Shown piece by piece: positions 23,904-37,700 of a stretch of 64,000 nt of DNA. The position numbers were made by a program, and so were the translations under genes. The DNA is from Leptasterias polaris (lineage: Eukaryota; Echinodermata; Asteroidea; Forcipulatida; Asteriidae): the NCBI GenBank assembly GCA_037783415.1, contig JAZGTN010000054.1, forward strand, positions 310,001 to 374,000, read 5' to 3'. Under the pieces are notes generated by a model. It did not search any database. It was not told the DNA's origin and saw nothing but the letters and a program-made list of their open reading frames with translations. The number at the start of each line of letters is the position of its first letter. Position 1 is the first letter of the stretch.

Positions 23904-24606
23904 GACTGTGCAAGTCTCGCGCGCATTCGAACTTCCGGGACCATAGTGGTCCCAACCATATGGAGTTTTACGTGGGCGAGATTTTGTTTCGTCAATTATT
24001 TTAGTTTAACGTAGGTTATGACCTAGAAAAGTATACATGTTGTTGGGAATGTAATACTAAGTGATAACAAAATATGAAAGTAAAACCAATTCAACAATAT
24101 AACGAAGAAAATCCAAGAATTAAACTTGACTTCAGCTTCTGGTTATTGCAAAAAATTAAGAATTTTGTGCTCGCCTCCGATCATAAAACTTACGTAAACG
24201 CTTGTTTTGGATGCGCAATTATAATCGCCAGATGCTGTAATTGCAAAGCAAACCCTTTTCATTGCAGTCTATGGTTGTTGAGGCGTCAGCATCCTCTTTA
24301 AACTGCGATACGGGTCCATTTCAGACCCGTTTGACCTTCACGAATCCGCGTAAGGGGTTTCTAAAAAGTTAACATCAAATAGGCATCCTTGTCCCAGAGT
24401 TTTAATTTTTTTTCCAATAATAATATACACACTATTGTGATTTTTTTTTCAAAAGCTAAAACTTTTCATAAAATTGTAATGATTTATTTTTGTTGTTCAG
24501 ATTTTGTCTTGAGATATAATTTAAAACAAAGATTTAATTTCAGAAATAAAAATGTTCTTCGTTTGACGTGTTTTCTCGTTCGGATACGCGCGAGACTTGC
24601 ACAGTC
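23904..24606. mobile_element. 703-bp TIR transposon with TA target duplication
   Basis: The termini are GACTGTGCAAGTCTCGCGCG and its inverse, extending about 30 bp with a few mismatches, flanked by TA at 23902-23903 and 24607-24608. The TA duplication fits a Tc1/mariner-like mobiliser, but no transposase is encoded. The 75-codon ORF inside is not a recognised family. Relatives of one end are at 35297-35353 and 16240-16485. It lies between the 3' ends of POLI and IDNK. Confidence 0.75.
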
Positions 24607-24845
24607 TATACAATACCTATGGATATAATTTCAAGGTGTTATGCCCTTTGGAAGTTCTCACCCCTGTCTAGAACACCTTGGCTGCCTGCACTTGGCACTA
24701 GAAGTGTTTACTGGCATGACACTTCATTCTTTTAGGGCTGGACAGTTTTTCTTTATAAGGGGCACCTCCTGGGCATATCTAGGGAGCACCTAGCTCTGGT
24801 AGGACGTCAGATTCTGCCATTGTATGCAACAGAGGAGTCCAACCA

Positions 24846-25027
24846 GGGCTCCATTTCATAGAGCTGCTGAAGCACAAAGAGTAGCTAAGCACAACAAAAT
24901 TATGCTTACCAAAATAAGGTGACCCGCCAAATTACCATGTCACATGTACAATTCGTGACTGGTATCCTGCTAATTTCTGCTTAGCAGACAATTGTTAAGC
25001 AAAAAGAAGCTCTATAAAATTGGGCCC
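24846..25027. mobile_element. GGGCCCAATTTCAT-ended MITE, copy 1
   Basis: The ends are inverted versions of GGGCCCAATTTCATAGAGCT, and the interior has inverted AGCTAAGCACA/TGCTTAGCAG blocks plus GTGACTGGTATCCTGC. Other copies are at 27714-27910 and 40986-41162, with fragments near 32386-32446 and 36182-36290 and a variant at 40185-40440. Non-coding. Confidence 0.75.
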
Positions 25028-25113
25028 TTGGCTAGGGAGCATCAACTTCAAGAAAACGTTTTAAAGGAAAATAAAGGCAGTTTTTTCCATTGCCCCTATG
25101 AGGTATGCCTGGA

Positions 25114-28100
25114 TTAATGTGCATCCAATTCCAAACTTTTGATGACATTAGACACAATAACATCCACTGACTCCTTAATATCCTCCGTTAAGACCCTCAC
25201 CCCTTCATCAGGGGTAGGCTCCTCAAGAGTCTCAATCTGGGAATCTAAAAGGGAGATGGGCATGAAGTGATCACGATTCATCATTCTTTGGGCAATGATT
25301 TCCCTGGTCCCCTTCAGATACACTAATGTGATGCAGCTGCTGAGTGATGAGGTAGAGGCAGGGTTAATGGGTGGTATAGTTGGTCCTGTGTGGAGGAGTG
25401 TTCGATAAGTCTGCTTCAGGGCTGAACAGGCCAAGATGCCACTTTGATCATCATCATACCAACTGATAAAGAAAGTAAAAAACAAGTCTGTGATGATATG
25501 CACATTTTATAACAATTTGGACTGATAATTTTCCCTTTTGTTTAAATAAACTGAGTGATAACTCATTCAGTCACACAGCTAACTTTGGATTAATAACGCT
25601 GTACCCAAAAGTCTGTAATCAACAAAAATGACAAGTACATCAGGCAAAGTAAAAATAAAACAGTATCTTGAAAGGGCCTTTTTTGCTGATCTTTCTTTTT
25701 TTAATCCAAGATGGTAGATTCCCTCTACCCAATATTATATGACTGGAGTAAGTCGACTCCTTGTGTCTGTGCCACTGATTAAAGACTGTACACAAAGACT
25801 GTACACAAAGACTGTCGTGAAAAAGGAAACTATCAAATGCGAAATGCAAATAATATGGCTGTGGTTCTATTTTTGTACACAAGAAAAAGAAACAACTATG
25901 TTGAGACAGTTGTGAAAAAGAGAGTTGGTGGGGACAAAAATTGGTCTATTTTATATTTGGTTTGGGAAAAATAATTATAAAGTTTGATTATGATAATCGT
26001 TATTGAGTAAAGTGATCTTTACTCGGGAAATTTAGCCCTGCTCCATTTAAGAATTAATCTCTTAACAGGGATGAGAATGTTCTGACTTTTATCTCAATTC
26101 CAACTTTTTGTTGTCTGCCTGGTGAGAAAAAAAGTAGCAATATTTTTCCAATCTAAAGAAATCCTACTCTCTAATCCACTTGTCGAGTGCTTGGGACACC
26201 GTTCCCATAAGCTCCATGAAATCTCTAACACCAGGGGTTACCAAATAGTGGAAAAGCTATTATTTCAACATACCTCCTAAAAATTGGATCCTAGTTTTGG
26301 ACCTTTTTTGTCAGTAATGACTCTCACCTCTGATTAACTAAAAGTCTGCCTTTAATTATAACAAAACAAATATATATATTTTTACCTTTGAAGTTTTTGA
26401 TGTAATGAAACAAGCCATCCATACCTATCCTGTAAAAAATAAAACAGAATTTAAATGAAAGTATATTGTGAATTAAAAATGTACATTTTTCTATTGCTAC
26501 TATTTTGTTACTATTCATAAAGTACCAATGTCTTGTTATGCTACTTTATAGAAATAACATATTTTGGAATGATGATTAAAGCATTTATAATGAGAACTAT
26601 AATGAGAAAATATTAATGAAGAGTAATTATTATTAAATAAAAAGTAATAAATCTCTTTACCTGATCATTCAAGGCAATTTGATGAGCCATTTTTTGTTTG
26701 TTGGACTCTGGATGGTAGTCATCAGCATCTGCAAACTCCCAACCAACCTGGTAAAAACAGTTATGAGGAAAACTGGAAACATCAATTTAATTGAACTTGT
26801 AACACAATCTCCACTACAGTGGCCATAGATTTTGATGTTCTGGTCTTGGCCCGGCAGCATCCCTGAACAGTGGTCTGCTGGCCAAATGTCAGTTGTAACT
26901 TCTGACAACCAGTCAACATACTACGAAGTTACTATAACTAGTAAACTTGCAGGTACTTCCATATGTAAATGTCTTTTGGGACGAGTGTTGGCTCTGAAAA
27001 GAGCCGGTGTGGTCTTTTATTTTCGAACAGTATACTCTGTTAATCTCCAGGAGAAAGACAAGCAGAATATACTGTTCGAAACGTCGAGACCACACCAGCT
27101 CTTTTCAGAGCCAACACTCCTCCCAAAAGAGATTTACGCATGGTTGGGTTGTACCTGCAAGTTTACTAGTTATAGCAATTTTTCCCACACCATGGAGAGC
27201 TTCAACATTACGTACTGTGACGAGGGAAAAAAGCTGATGGACTACTGAAATGACAGGCTAATTGGTTCGGCTGGCCACTCACTAAAAAAATGAAGGGCAA
27301 ATCCTGTCCTGGTGTCCAAGAAGAGTTGACAATGGAACCATTTGTAACTCATTGTTTGTGATTAAAAGTCTTTGTGGTCGGGGCCTTAATTCTTATAGCA
27401 ACATCAATTGAGTGTGCAATGCAGTTACTGTACCTTTTCAGATAGAATTCTGCCAACAACAGATCTGTGAGTATAGAAAATGAAGAAACAAACCAACAAA
27501 CTTATAACAACGCTTTCGATTTTGTTAAAGGGACACTATTTTAGAAGTTTCTCTGTTCTTCATTTATTCAAGTCATTTCTAGTTTCAGTCTCAGTTTCAG
27601 ATAACAACATACAGAGTGTACGGTAGTACAACAGAAAGAAAAAAGGAATAACATCCATTCAACATGTGCACTAAAGCTCCAGGAAATTAGTACCTTTAAT
27701 TAATAACCCCGGTACCAATTTCATAGAGCTGCTTAATAAGGACAAAACATTTTAAATGTAATAACTAAGCAAAGGGTACCAGCCAAAATATATACCATTT
27801 GTGACTGGTGTCGGACTGTGCTTTTTTCGCTAAGCTAAAAATGTTTACAAATTCATTATTTTTCTGCTTCAGCACAAGCAGTTCTATGACATATGAATGA
27901 GTATGAAATTGGTTTCGGTTTTATCAAGAAATCAAACAAAATGGAATATTTTTATTACTTTGGAAAAAAACTGTGACACTGCTGAAATTTGTTCAATCTA
28001 TCTGTTACAACAGTTTACAGGTTCTTTAACAAATATTAAAATTTGAATGATCAAAGCCTTCAAGTTCATGTGATGTGTGACACTGCAGAGTGCATGTGCA

Positions 28101-28272
28101 ATGTGACTGAACATAGCCGAGTTGTTTTGGCTAAACAGCAGGTGTTCTGCCACTCCAGTGCCAGACAAACACCTGCCCCCATTCGGCATAACTGGTCTTG
28201 ATTGGTTAAAAGTTTTGTGTATTTTTACTTTCCGCTTCCACAGACACCCATTAATATGACGATCTTAACCAT
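25114..28272 (-). CDS. IDNK: Gluconokinase
   Basis: Phosphorylates D-gluconate to 6-phosphogluconate with ATP. The minus-strand exons are 28272-28229, 27464-27434, 26747-26661, 26429-26386 and 25462-25114. All junctions keep frame and give 184 residues, close to the 187 of human IDNK. The P-loop GVCGSGKS (residues 9-16) is split between exons 1 and 2. DADDYHP (32-38) is the substrate-region motif of the family, and [10 protein letters not shown] and HFMP complete the signature. Exon 2 codes for only ten residues plus one base. The start codon is the first Met after an in-frame stop. Tail to tail with POLI and divergent from the FERM gene. Confidence 0.95.
25785..25815. repeat. 13-bp tandem repeat, about 2.5 copies
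   Basis: AAAGACTGTACAC is repeated directly in IDNK intron 4. Confidence 0.7.
26932..27175. mobile_element. Fold-back MITE (CTATAACTAGTAAACTTGC ends), copy 2
   Basis: Perfect 24-bp inverted ends at 26932-26955 and 27152-27175, and arms that stay complementary through GGCTCTGAAAAGAGCCGG to near the middle. It is the same family as 19978-20214. It lies in IDNK intron 2. Confidence 0.88.
27714..27910. mobile_element. GGGCCCAATTTCAT-ended MITE, diverged copy 2
   Basis: CCAATTTCATAGAGCTGCTTA at the left, ACCAGCC and TTGTGACTGGTGTC inside, and AGTTCTATGA..GAAATTGG at the right match the family at 24846. It lies in IDNK intron 1. Confidence 0.6.
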
Positions 28273-28721
28273 CTTCACAAATTTACTGCAACCATACAAT
28301 TACAAGCACAAAATTATAGGCACCAGCAAGTTATATTTTAACTCATAATTATTTTGAATGCAATGAATCAATCAATGAAAATTCAAAATTGCACTTGCAT
28401 GGTATGTTTACTGATAGTGATAAAACGTATGCGCTTTCGACGATTTTCACAGACATAAATGAGTGATGGGTACCAGCATGCGTAAAAGCTTTACCATTGA
28501 ATGCAGTGTCAATTATCGGTTACCCGTGTTCCTTTTACTGCTTACATTCTAGAGAGTACACATGCACATCTCACCGGGCCGCAATCAGTAGACCTTTTTT
28601 CGTGATGTTTGTCTACCTCCGTGTTAAAATGCTTGTTCCATGAGCTTTCCCGGCTTCCTTAGATCATACTTTGGTTACGGATGAATTGTTATTCGTCGGC
28701 TAAAATGTGACAGATGCCGAA
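28273..28721. promoter_or_regulatory. Divergent IDNK/FERM-gene promoter interval
   Basis: Only 449 bases separate the two start codons, so both leaders and any promoter elements must lie here or be shared. No TATA box is evident for either gene. An in-frame stop at 28701-28703 lies just before the FERM-gene start and supports the Met at 28722. Confidence 0.6.
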
Positions 28722-31700
28722 ATGGCGCGGGTATTTCAGTGCACGGTGAAAGTGCTCGACGATCAAGTGGAATCCTCGCTCGTTATAGATTTCAAGGTAG
28801 GTCAGAGCTGGATCTCTGTCCGGTTTGCCAGATCAGCAATGCGGTTAACAAAGTACTCTGCATTGATCGACAGCATGCCAACGATGTGTGTGTGTGTATT
28901 GGGGTGACCGGTGGGTGGGGTGGGGTGGGGGGGGGGGGGGCGGTGTTACAACATCCATGCACCTGCAATCCCTGTTTAGTGCTGGTTATGCCTAGTATAG
29001 TCGGACCTCATATTACCGCGGGTCTCGTAATACCGCGGTACCACTCAGAAATTCTGTTTTTTTCGTTGTCAATACGCCCTCAAGCGACGACTTTCAATAA
29101 GTGAACCGGTAACTAAGGCCCCGACAACTATTTTGTGGACTTCCGAGAAAAAATGTATAGTCTCCTGGAAAGTTATACAAAAAATTGTAAAAAAATGTAC
29201 TTTTTACTGACCTAGTGAATTTCCGTTGACCATGTCCGTCAAAACGTACCCCTAATCTTTTCACACTTTATTGCAAAGTTCATTTTGTTGACGCAAATTC
29301 AAAGTGCTAGCCCCAATTTTCACTTTTTCACTTTGAATTTTTGTCATTGGACGTGTCACACTCTCGAAATTGTACACAGAAGTACGGAGTTAAAACAAGT
29401 TTTTTTTCCGTAAAATACCATTTGTTGCCGCTGTGAAGAAGTGCGCCCTCAATATCCTTTACCATATATGTCACATGTCAGCATGATGCCGCGATGATAT
29501 GAGGCTCTCCTCCAGAATCGCACCACGCGCATGCTCACTTTCAGAGACGTCGTTGACGAATTAAATCAGACAAACGATGTATTTGTTTTGGCTCATAGTG
29601 GAAAGTAATACTTCAGCAATGATAAATAACAGGACACTTTACACAGGTTGGTAATATTTTTTTATTTGGATACAAAAAAGTGATAACCACCGCGATAATA
29701 GGGTAACCGATCCTACTTTTTAAAACTAAAAGGTAGTGATACTTAACAATTAGCTATCTAACTTACCTAGGATTAGGTCAGGAAGTTTAGTTGCAATATT
29801 TGTAATGTAACCCTCCATCCACTCCATCCTCCTCCCGCGTCCGCGATCGTCGGGAGGATACCCTCCATCATGATCATGTCCATCCTCCCGCCACCAGAAG
29901 GAGGATGGAGGGTTACGAATTACCGCAAACAATTCTTACTCCTCCTTTAGGTAGAATGGGGAGGGGGGGGGGGCCTTTCTTTAAAAACTTAAATTTAAAT
30001 ACTACTATGACTGACTGAGTCATGACACAGTGACACATTAGTGACAGGTTACGTTTTTACTCCAGCTTGAGTCATTTTCTAGTCCTACATTAGCTAAGCG
30101 TAGATCCAATACCTCAGCTGCTGTATTCATTATTTATGAAAGTTTGACATATCTGCGGGTACTACCCTAGTACGACCACAGGTCAAAATATTAAAAAAGG
30201 AGTACAGCACCCCAGTTACTGGGTAGGCTCTGACTACTCTAGTAGACTGTATCATTCATGGAATCATGGATGTAGAAATGAACCGCCCCCTGCTGACCTT
30301 GTCCTAGACCCAGTAAACTGGGGGGTGGAGTGCTGTACTGTACTCCTCTTTTCGAAATGTTGACTTCTTTCAGTCACCAGCATTCTTAAACGTCAACCCC
30401 CTCCATGTTTTTAGCATCAAGTGATCAAGGCTGCTTTATAATCACATTAAACTTGCAGAACAGCAAGTCACGAAATGCAGTCAATTCTTCTTATAAGTTA
30501 AATACCAGCACTGATGAAAAATACCATGCTCTATCCTTGTATTGTCATCACAAATGTTTTCAATCACTGTGTGGGTTAGCGTCGATGATGATCGACTCCA
30601 TTTCTCCATGGATGCCTCCTTTGCCTCTGTTCAAAATGAATTGTTATATTCATGTAGGCCCATGGTAGTTAAATTTTACAAAATTTACCAATCGGATGCT
30701 TCTGTCTGAAATCAGCTGAAGAGCCCATAGGCCATGCCCAAACTGCATTCAGGTTGTACAATGTACAAGTCGTAAAATTGGGCCATAGTCACGAGAGCAG
30801 TAGTCTCGCACAGACAGTATTATGTAGTCTCGTGTAAGAATAGTTGCAAGAGAGCGGTTACGCTATCACTGCGACCAAAATTTAAGTCTATGTTAAATGT
30901 CAGGCCAGGAATTACACGGAGGCCTTGAAGGCCGTGGCATCTGTTCCCTGGGGTTTGCCTTGGTGCCCCTTTAAAAGTTTCCCATAGACTTTAAGATTTT
31001 CCAGTGGAGGTGCCCTTTGTAAAATTAAAATGGCCTTGCCCTTTCAAAGATGAAATTCCAGGCCTGTTATGTTGATTGGAATGCCAAACCCAGTGATAAA
31101 CATGTTATTTGAGCCTACACCCCTCAGTCCTTTTAACTACTAAACACTTCATTTTGGCAACTTAAGACATAGGCTAAATATTTGGGATAGTAACTTAAAA
31201 ATAAACATAATAGTTGGGGACATTTACTTTTCTTGTTTTATTGTCTGTTTTCAACTACAGAAGATATTCATTTCTTCTTACATCAGTATTTGCAACTTTT
31301 TATACAAAATACCTTTACTACATGTGCATACTATGCAATGTAGCACTTGTTCTTTGTTTACAAAATACTAAATCATTGCCCAAAATAACAATGTGAAATT
31401 TCAGTATTGAGAAAGAAAGCAGACCCTTAATAAAAATAGACCCGAGTAAATTAAAATCCATGCTTGTTTATTTCTGAGTAGACCTATGTACCAAAAAAAC
31501 CACAAAAAAACCAAACACATATTGTATTGAAAGTGCATTCAGGCTTTATTGACAATCTCGACAATTCTACTATTGTCGAGTGCCATTTTCAAGTCGCGGT
31601 CTAGTGGGCATAACGAGTAAACCCGAACCACATGGACACAGCCTACGCTTTTCTATGTGTTTACAAAAATTGCTGTGTACAGTCATTGAACAGGCCTACA

Positions 31701-34700
31701 CAGTGTTTTTTTTCTAAACTGTGACACTGGTAATTGGCTCAGTGTGGCATACATGTACACTTCGTGTACAATTTGTTAAATTTATGTGGTTCTGTATTGT
31801 TACAAACCTAATAAATGTTTTCATTAACACAATACTTGGGAAAACAAGAAAGGTAGCATCTACCAGTTGTCTGCATGTATTACATAACATTGTAGGAGTA
31901 GACCTATATATATGCATATAATTAAATATGTAAATAAGCGTAGTGTACAACTTGTTAAATTGATGAGGTTCTGTATTGTTACTAACCCAATAAACATTTA
32001 CATATTGGGATTTGGTAAAGCTTTTCTCATAAATATTCAAAAAATATTAGGGCCTACAATATACTATACATGAATCTATGTAGACTACTAATACTATGCA
32101 AACGTGTAGAAGAATGTGAATGTATACTTATTGTAAGTACATGTGTATTGTGTTGACCCGTACCGAAATGTGGGTTTTAAGCATTGTATTCTTGGTTGGT
32201 ACTTTCCCATGTCCTGTGAAAGCATTCACAGACCTATTACTTGTAGTACAAGGGTGGGATCTGAACCCAAGACCTTTGCCATTCTAAAGCAGTGTCCAAC
32301 ATCATGACGAGCTGTTTACCGTGTGGAATTCTGTATATATATATATAAAATGTAGCCTAAATTATACGGACCTTTTTAAATGCATGAATCTATGGGCCAG
32401 TAGCGCAGATTTCTGTGGTAAGCTTAGCCATGAAATTGGGCCCGTATGTCTTACGTACCACTAGACCACTGAGCTTGCTCGATAGAGGCAGTACGGATCT
32501 GATACTTTAGCAGAGGGTACCACAATGATTTTATTAGATGTTAAATTTGCATAGTCTGGAATAGAGAATATTATTTTTGGTTACCCTTAGTGTGTACATC
32601 GATGTGTGTTAAGTACTGACTAAAAAAATACTTGGTACTTTCTCAAGTCCTGCATGAAAAAAAAAAGGGATTTGATCTGACTCTACATTGGAGCTCCCGG
32701 GCAAGCTCTAGAATAGCGAAGGTGGTGGCTTTGAATCCCATCTGAGTACATGTAATACATGTAAAGGCCCTACATGTATGCCTGTGGGGGGTTTTTGCGG
32801 AGGACTTGGGAAAGTACTTGTACATGGCATGAATGGGTAAACACAAATCATGTTTGTCTGTGTGCAATATGCCAAACTGCATTTTCCATCTAGTGACAAT
32901 TCCATGATGTAGGAAATTGGAATGGTATCAATGTCTGAACATCTGCACAATCACATGAACGAAGAGTTAAAGATGGTGTGGCCATGGAGAAAGGAAATGG
33001 CGTGTCTCTCAGTCAAAGCTCAAATTGAATTTGCTAGTAAGTTAGTTTTTAGGGGGATGCCATACACCTGTAGGCCTACAGTATGTATTAATAACGTAAC
33101 ATGAAATGGTACTGTATGCAGTCTCAGTCATTTTACTATCACAGTTTGGACAACACATGTGTTGAGTTGTAATCGGGAATGATGCTGTCTACTCCACTGG
33201 CATAACCTTTAGAAGAATGGCAGGAATCCTATTACTTGCCACTAGGGATGCACTGCACTGGACAACTGTCTCTCAATGCAGACGCATCAAACATGTCACA
33301 GTCAAATACCATTCTCTGTATGTTGAATTCTTAAATTGACTATCATGTAAATAAATTACCAGCCTTGTAAATAATTTAAAATCGTATTTTACTGCATGGC
33401 CAAATAATGAACTTTTAAAGTACAGAATGTCTTAGGGATCTCCACTGGACGAGCTAATTATGCTTTTTGGAGACCTCCATCTACACTGTACACACTTTCT
33501 CTATTTTGTATTATAGGCTTTATTACTCTTGTTCAGCTGGTTACTCTATGTATGGAAACAATAAAAAGAGTAAGAAAAAACCCTCTCAGAACTAGGGAAG
33601 AAGACAATTATTGTGACTACTGGTAAAACACTACGTTTTATAGGCCTAATGTTACGTATACTTTTCTTTATACGCATTGGCACTCTAGGCCTACAGGGTA
33701 CACTGACATACACACTACAGATTACGGGTACAAAACCTGTGAAAACCTACACATACATGTGCTAAACAGACAAATTAGATTTTTCAATGTAGACAGACAT
33801 AGGATAATCTTGAAAACTTAACCAGCTACATTGTACATGTACTCTATGTGTAAATTGGTGAAAATTTCCCAGGTTTACTGAGTCGTGTTTGTACATGTTG
33901 TATCTAGGAAAATGGAAATGAATTTACTCTTCACAAAACCAATGGTTACCTTTAAGATTTCCGTTCAGTAGTACATAGTTGCAACAAGAAACAAATTACA
34001 TTCAGTTTTGTAAACATGGCAAAATAACTAAGTTACTTTTGTTTACCCAACTCATTGGACAGAAAAAATTTGAATCAAGCAGAGTGAGACACCAAATAAT
34101 GAAATTTAAAATTGATTGAAAAAGTGTACATATGAAATAGGCCCTACATCATTTAAATTTCCGCCGTGTTCGTTGACATTAAAACTCACATTGTACTATC
34201 ATGGGGCTTTTTAGGCTAGCTTCATCATCTTTTTAACCGTGGTGCTGCTTGGAATCCTGGACTTTCATTGATTCATGTTCAAATGCTGTTTTTATCACTG
34301 AAAAAAAAAATTGTGTGGATAAAAAAATATATTTACTCTGGTAAATACAGTGTATTTGAATTATTTTGTAAGACCATGGTCATGATGGTCCAGGCAGGTT
34401 TTATTTACCTGTGTACATCTATGAAAAGTTTAGCCAGAAAGTTCTGACTCCTTTCTGACGCTGACTTTAAACAAGTCTAATAATAAAACAATTGAGAGAT
34501 TAGTGCCAGTCATTCATTTAATTGAAGTAAAGCAGGCATCTCTTGGAATGCAATGGTTGTACTTTGTACAGTACTTTGTACAGTACTTTGTACAGTACTT
34601 TGTACAGTACTTTGTACAGTACTTTGTACAGTACTTTGTACAGTACTTTGTACAGTACTTTGTACAGTACTTTGTACAGTACTTTGTACAGTACTTTGTA

Positions 34701-37700
34701 CAGTACTTTGTACAGTACTTTGTACAGTACTTTGTACAGTACTTTGTACAGTCTTACATGTACATGTACATTGTACATGTAAGTCATGTAACACCCGTTT
34801 CAGACAGGCGTCTAAAGTCGTGCCGAACCAAATAGATTAGGAGCAACTCTAGGTCGACCCAATTAAATTTTGGTTTCAGACAGGCGAACTTAACAAAACA
34901 TTTACAATAGGTTCGGCTCATGACAAGACCGACGTCTGAAAGCAAGGCGCTCCAAAGTCGTTCCGAACGACTGCAACAGCCGATCTTTCGACTTCTAGCG
35001 CGTCCAGTCGCTCTTAACTGTTTCAGACGTCGAACTTTTCATGTACTTAATTCAATAATTTGGTTCGGCGCGACTCTAGAGCGCCTGTCTGAACCGGGTG
35101 TTAGTCTCACTATCCAAAATACATAGGTCTGCATGGGTTTTGCTTTGTCCTGTGTTTTTTCCCACATGAGGCTAATTCAGTAAAAAGCAAATAGTTCAGA
35201 TGAATTTGACATGAAAAATTAATATAAAAAAAAGCATATGTATGAGCTAAAGCAATTTACATCATGTACACATCATGTATGTACACACAATGTACGTGGG
35301 ATCAAAGTGGTCCCAAAAATGTTTGAAAACGCACGAGACTTGCACGGTCTATTACAATGTATAGGCCTAATTGATAAATTAAAGTATAGTTTACAACATG
35401 GTACATGTGTACATACATGTATAAGTGGTAAACTAAAAAGTAAAGATTTCGAGATCTTAATTTATTGGTAACGAAGCAAAACAGAACAGTCGTGTACTGT
35501 TTGTATTCAGCCCAAGTCTTCATTCAGTACAATAAAGACTATTGTTCAAATATTCTATCCATTTTAAGATACTCAAGCGATGGTAAAGCATTGATACAAT
35601 TAAAGAATATAACTCATTACCTTTTGGTTGAGCCATGTTTTGTGTAAATTTAATGGCTTCAATATCCCTGAACAAATAATATTATTTGGAATCATTGTTA
35701 GTTTTTATTAAGAAATGACCAGACATCTTCTGGGAATTTGGAGTACTTTCTGAAACTGCTCAATAAAATTTACAGGCACGCAACTTTCAGCTGATCAGCC
35801 GATTTCCTCATTTTTGGTTTTTCAGTTGTGCCATTGAATGCTAAAAAACCCTGTTCAAAGTCTGGCTGATACTGATGCTTTTCCTGTTTTTTGACACTAG
35901 ACAGACTGCAGTTTGCATTCCTGAATTTAGGACTGTAAATTTATCTTCAACAGTTGTAAAAGCTGACATTTTCCAAATACATTGTGCTGCAATCTATCTT
36001 ACTTTGAATAGCTTTAGGGATAAAAATGAGGCTTGAATCCACAAACAAAATGGTGTCTATTTAATATAATTCTACAATATGGATAACGACAAGAAGTGAG
36101 GCTAAATTTAATAAAGCTGTTAAAAGAGCAAAGAACAAAAAACAAGAATAAAATTTTTACATGTAATCGAAAAAAGTCTTGATTTAGCAAAGACGTGTTA
36201 CCAGCCAAATGTCATGTACAAATACTGTACATTGGTTGTGATTGATTCCCTTTGCTAAGTGAAATTTCTGCATTTTGGTCAAGAAGGCAAGACAAAATGG
36301 CAACAATATAAAAACTTCCAAAATTTGTGTTTTACTTGACAGAAAGATGCAAAGGGGCAGTTCTTGCTTGATGAGGCATGCAGCAGACAAAATCTGGCTG
36401 AGAAAGATTATTTTGGCTTACGCTACATCGATGGAGAAAAACAAAGAGTAAGTCAAATACCATACAGTAACTTTTATTACATTTTAAAGAGCAGCGGTGG
36501 GTCGATAGACCAGGAGGTTTGATAAAGAATTGGCGGTGTCACAACTTGGCATCAGAAAGATGGTGTTTCCATCAGTGTGCTCTTGTTGCTGTTGGGAGAA
36601 AAGCTGCCTCAGATAATAATGCATGCTATTTATGTGATAATGTGAGTAACAAAGTGTAAGCATCTTTGGGTCTGAGATTTAGGATAGGTTTATGTGTTTA
36701 GCTTGAATGGAGAACTGGTTAGTGTTGGGCAGCTGGGAAGAGTGGGCAGCAAACTGCTGTGACAGACTTGTAGCGTACATGCTATTCTTTGACACATAAT
36801 TGTAAAAACAGCTTTTGAAAACATTGCGCTGGTGGAAATGATCTTTTAGCCAACATCCTAATCAATTATTTGGTTAGGGTTTGGCTGGGATTCATGTTCC
36901 AATTTTGTCTAACCAGTATTCAACAACTTTTCATGTACTTTTACTAGAAATGAACTTGTAATTATATGTGTAACAGAGTTGTCGTACTGTTTGTTGTTTT
37001 TTTCTTTAGCATTGGCTGGATTTGAAGAAAAGCATAGTGAAGCAGTTGAGAGGTTTGTGTATTAATACTAATCATGCACCATCTACTAGAAACTAAAACT
37101 GGTATGACCTTATGGCTTAAATTTCAAGAAAATCTCCTCTTGACCACATGTCAGGTTGGCTCAGTGGTTTCTTTCCCTGCCTGTGACCTCTGTGGACCTG
37201 GTTCGAACTCCACCACAGATCTAGAGCCTTCGCATGTGGATTAGGATTTCAGTCCTTACCTGATTGCATGGATTTTCCCCATTTGGGGTTTTGAAAACTT
37301 CTTCTCGTTTCCTAATCATCTTGTTATTATTGGCTCTAATTGTGCTGGGTGTGTAACAAGTATTTAAGTTGTTCACTTTGACTGGACCAGAACAATGTTT
37401 ACCAGACCCTACAATGTAGAGGCATTTAAAGCATGATACGTAGCAGACTTTCGATACCAGTTGATGATTTTGATTCAGGTACAGGTCCACCTTACACAGT
37501 TGTCTTCAGAATCAAGTTCTACCCAGCAAACGCTGATGACCTAAAAGAAGAGATTACAAGGTACCAGCTATTCTTGCAGCTTAAGAAAGATCTTTTCCAT
37601 GGAAGGCTTGTGTGTACCAGGGAAGATGCCGCATTTCTTGGGTCTTACATCGTGCAGTGTAAGTTTGGTTAGCATGTAATAGTCACTGATTGACCTTTGC

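Noticed and set aside
24074..24301. A 75-codon ORF within the TIR element as a transposase
   Set aside because: No DDE or helix-turn-helix features; the element is too short to be autonomous.
28739..29104. A 121-codon plus-strand ORF overlapping FERM-gene exon 1
   Set aside because: It is a shifted frame of exon 1 running through a poly-G tract; the exon 1 frame is supported by FERM homology.
28994..29512. A TIR element with CCTCATATTACCGCGG-like ends
   Set aside because: Only about 15 imperfect bases pair and no target duplication is visible; too weak to list as an element.
29750..29932. A minus-strand ORF ending at a donor-like GTAAGT
   Set aside because: It mostly overlaps a GC-rich fold-back repeat, so the peptide is repeat-derived.
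34561..34752. Regular short repeats as a CRISPR array
   Set aside because: The units abut with no spacers, and the surroundings are a eukaryotic intron.
34503..34840. Several long ORFs of FVQY, LYST and CTVLCTV repeats
   Set aside because: All are readings of the 12-bp minisatellite in different frames; no non-repeat domain is attached.
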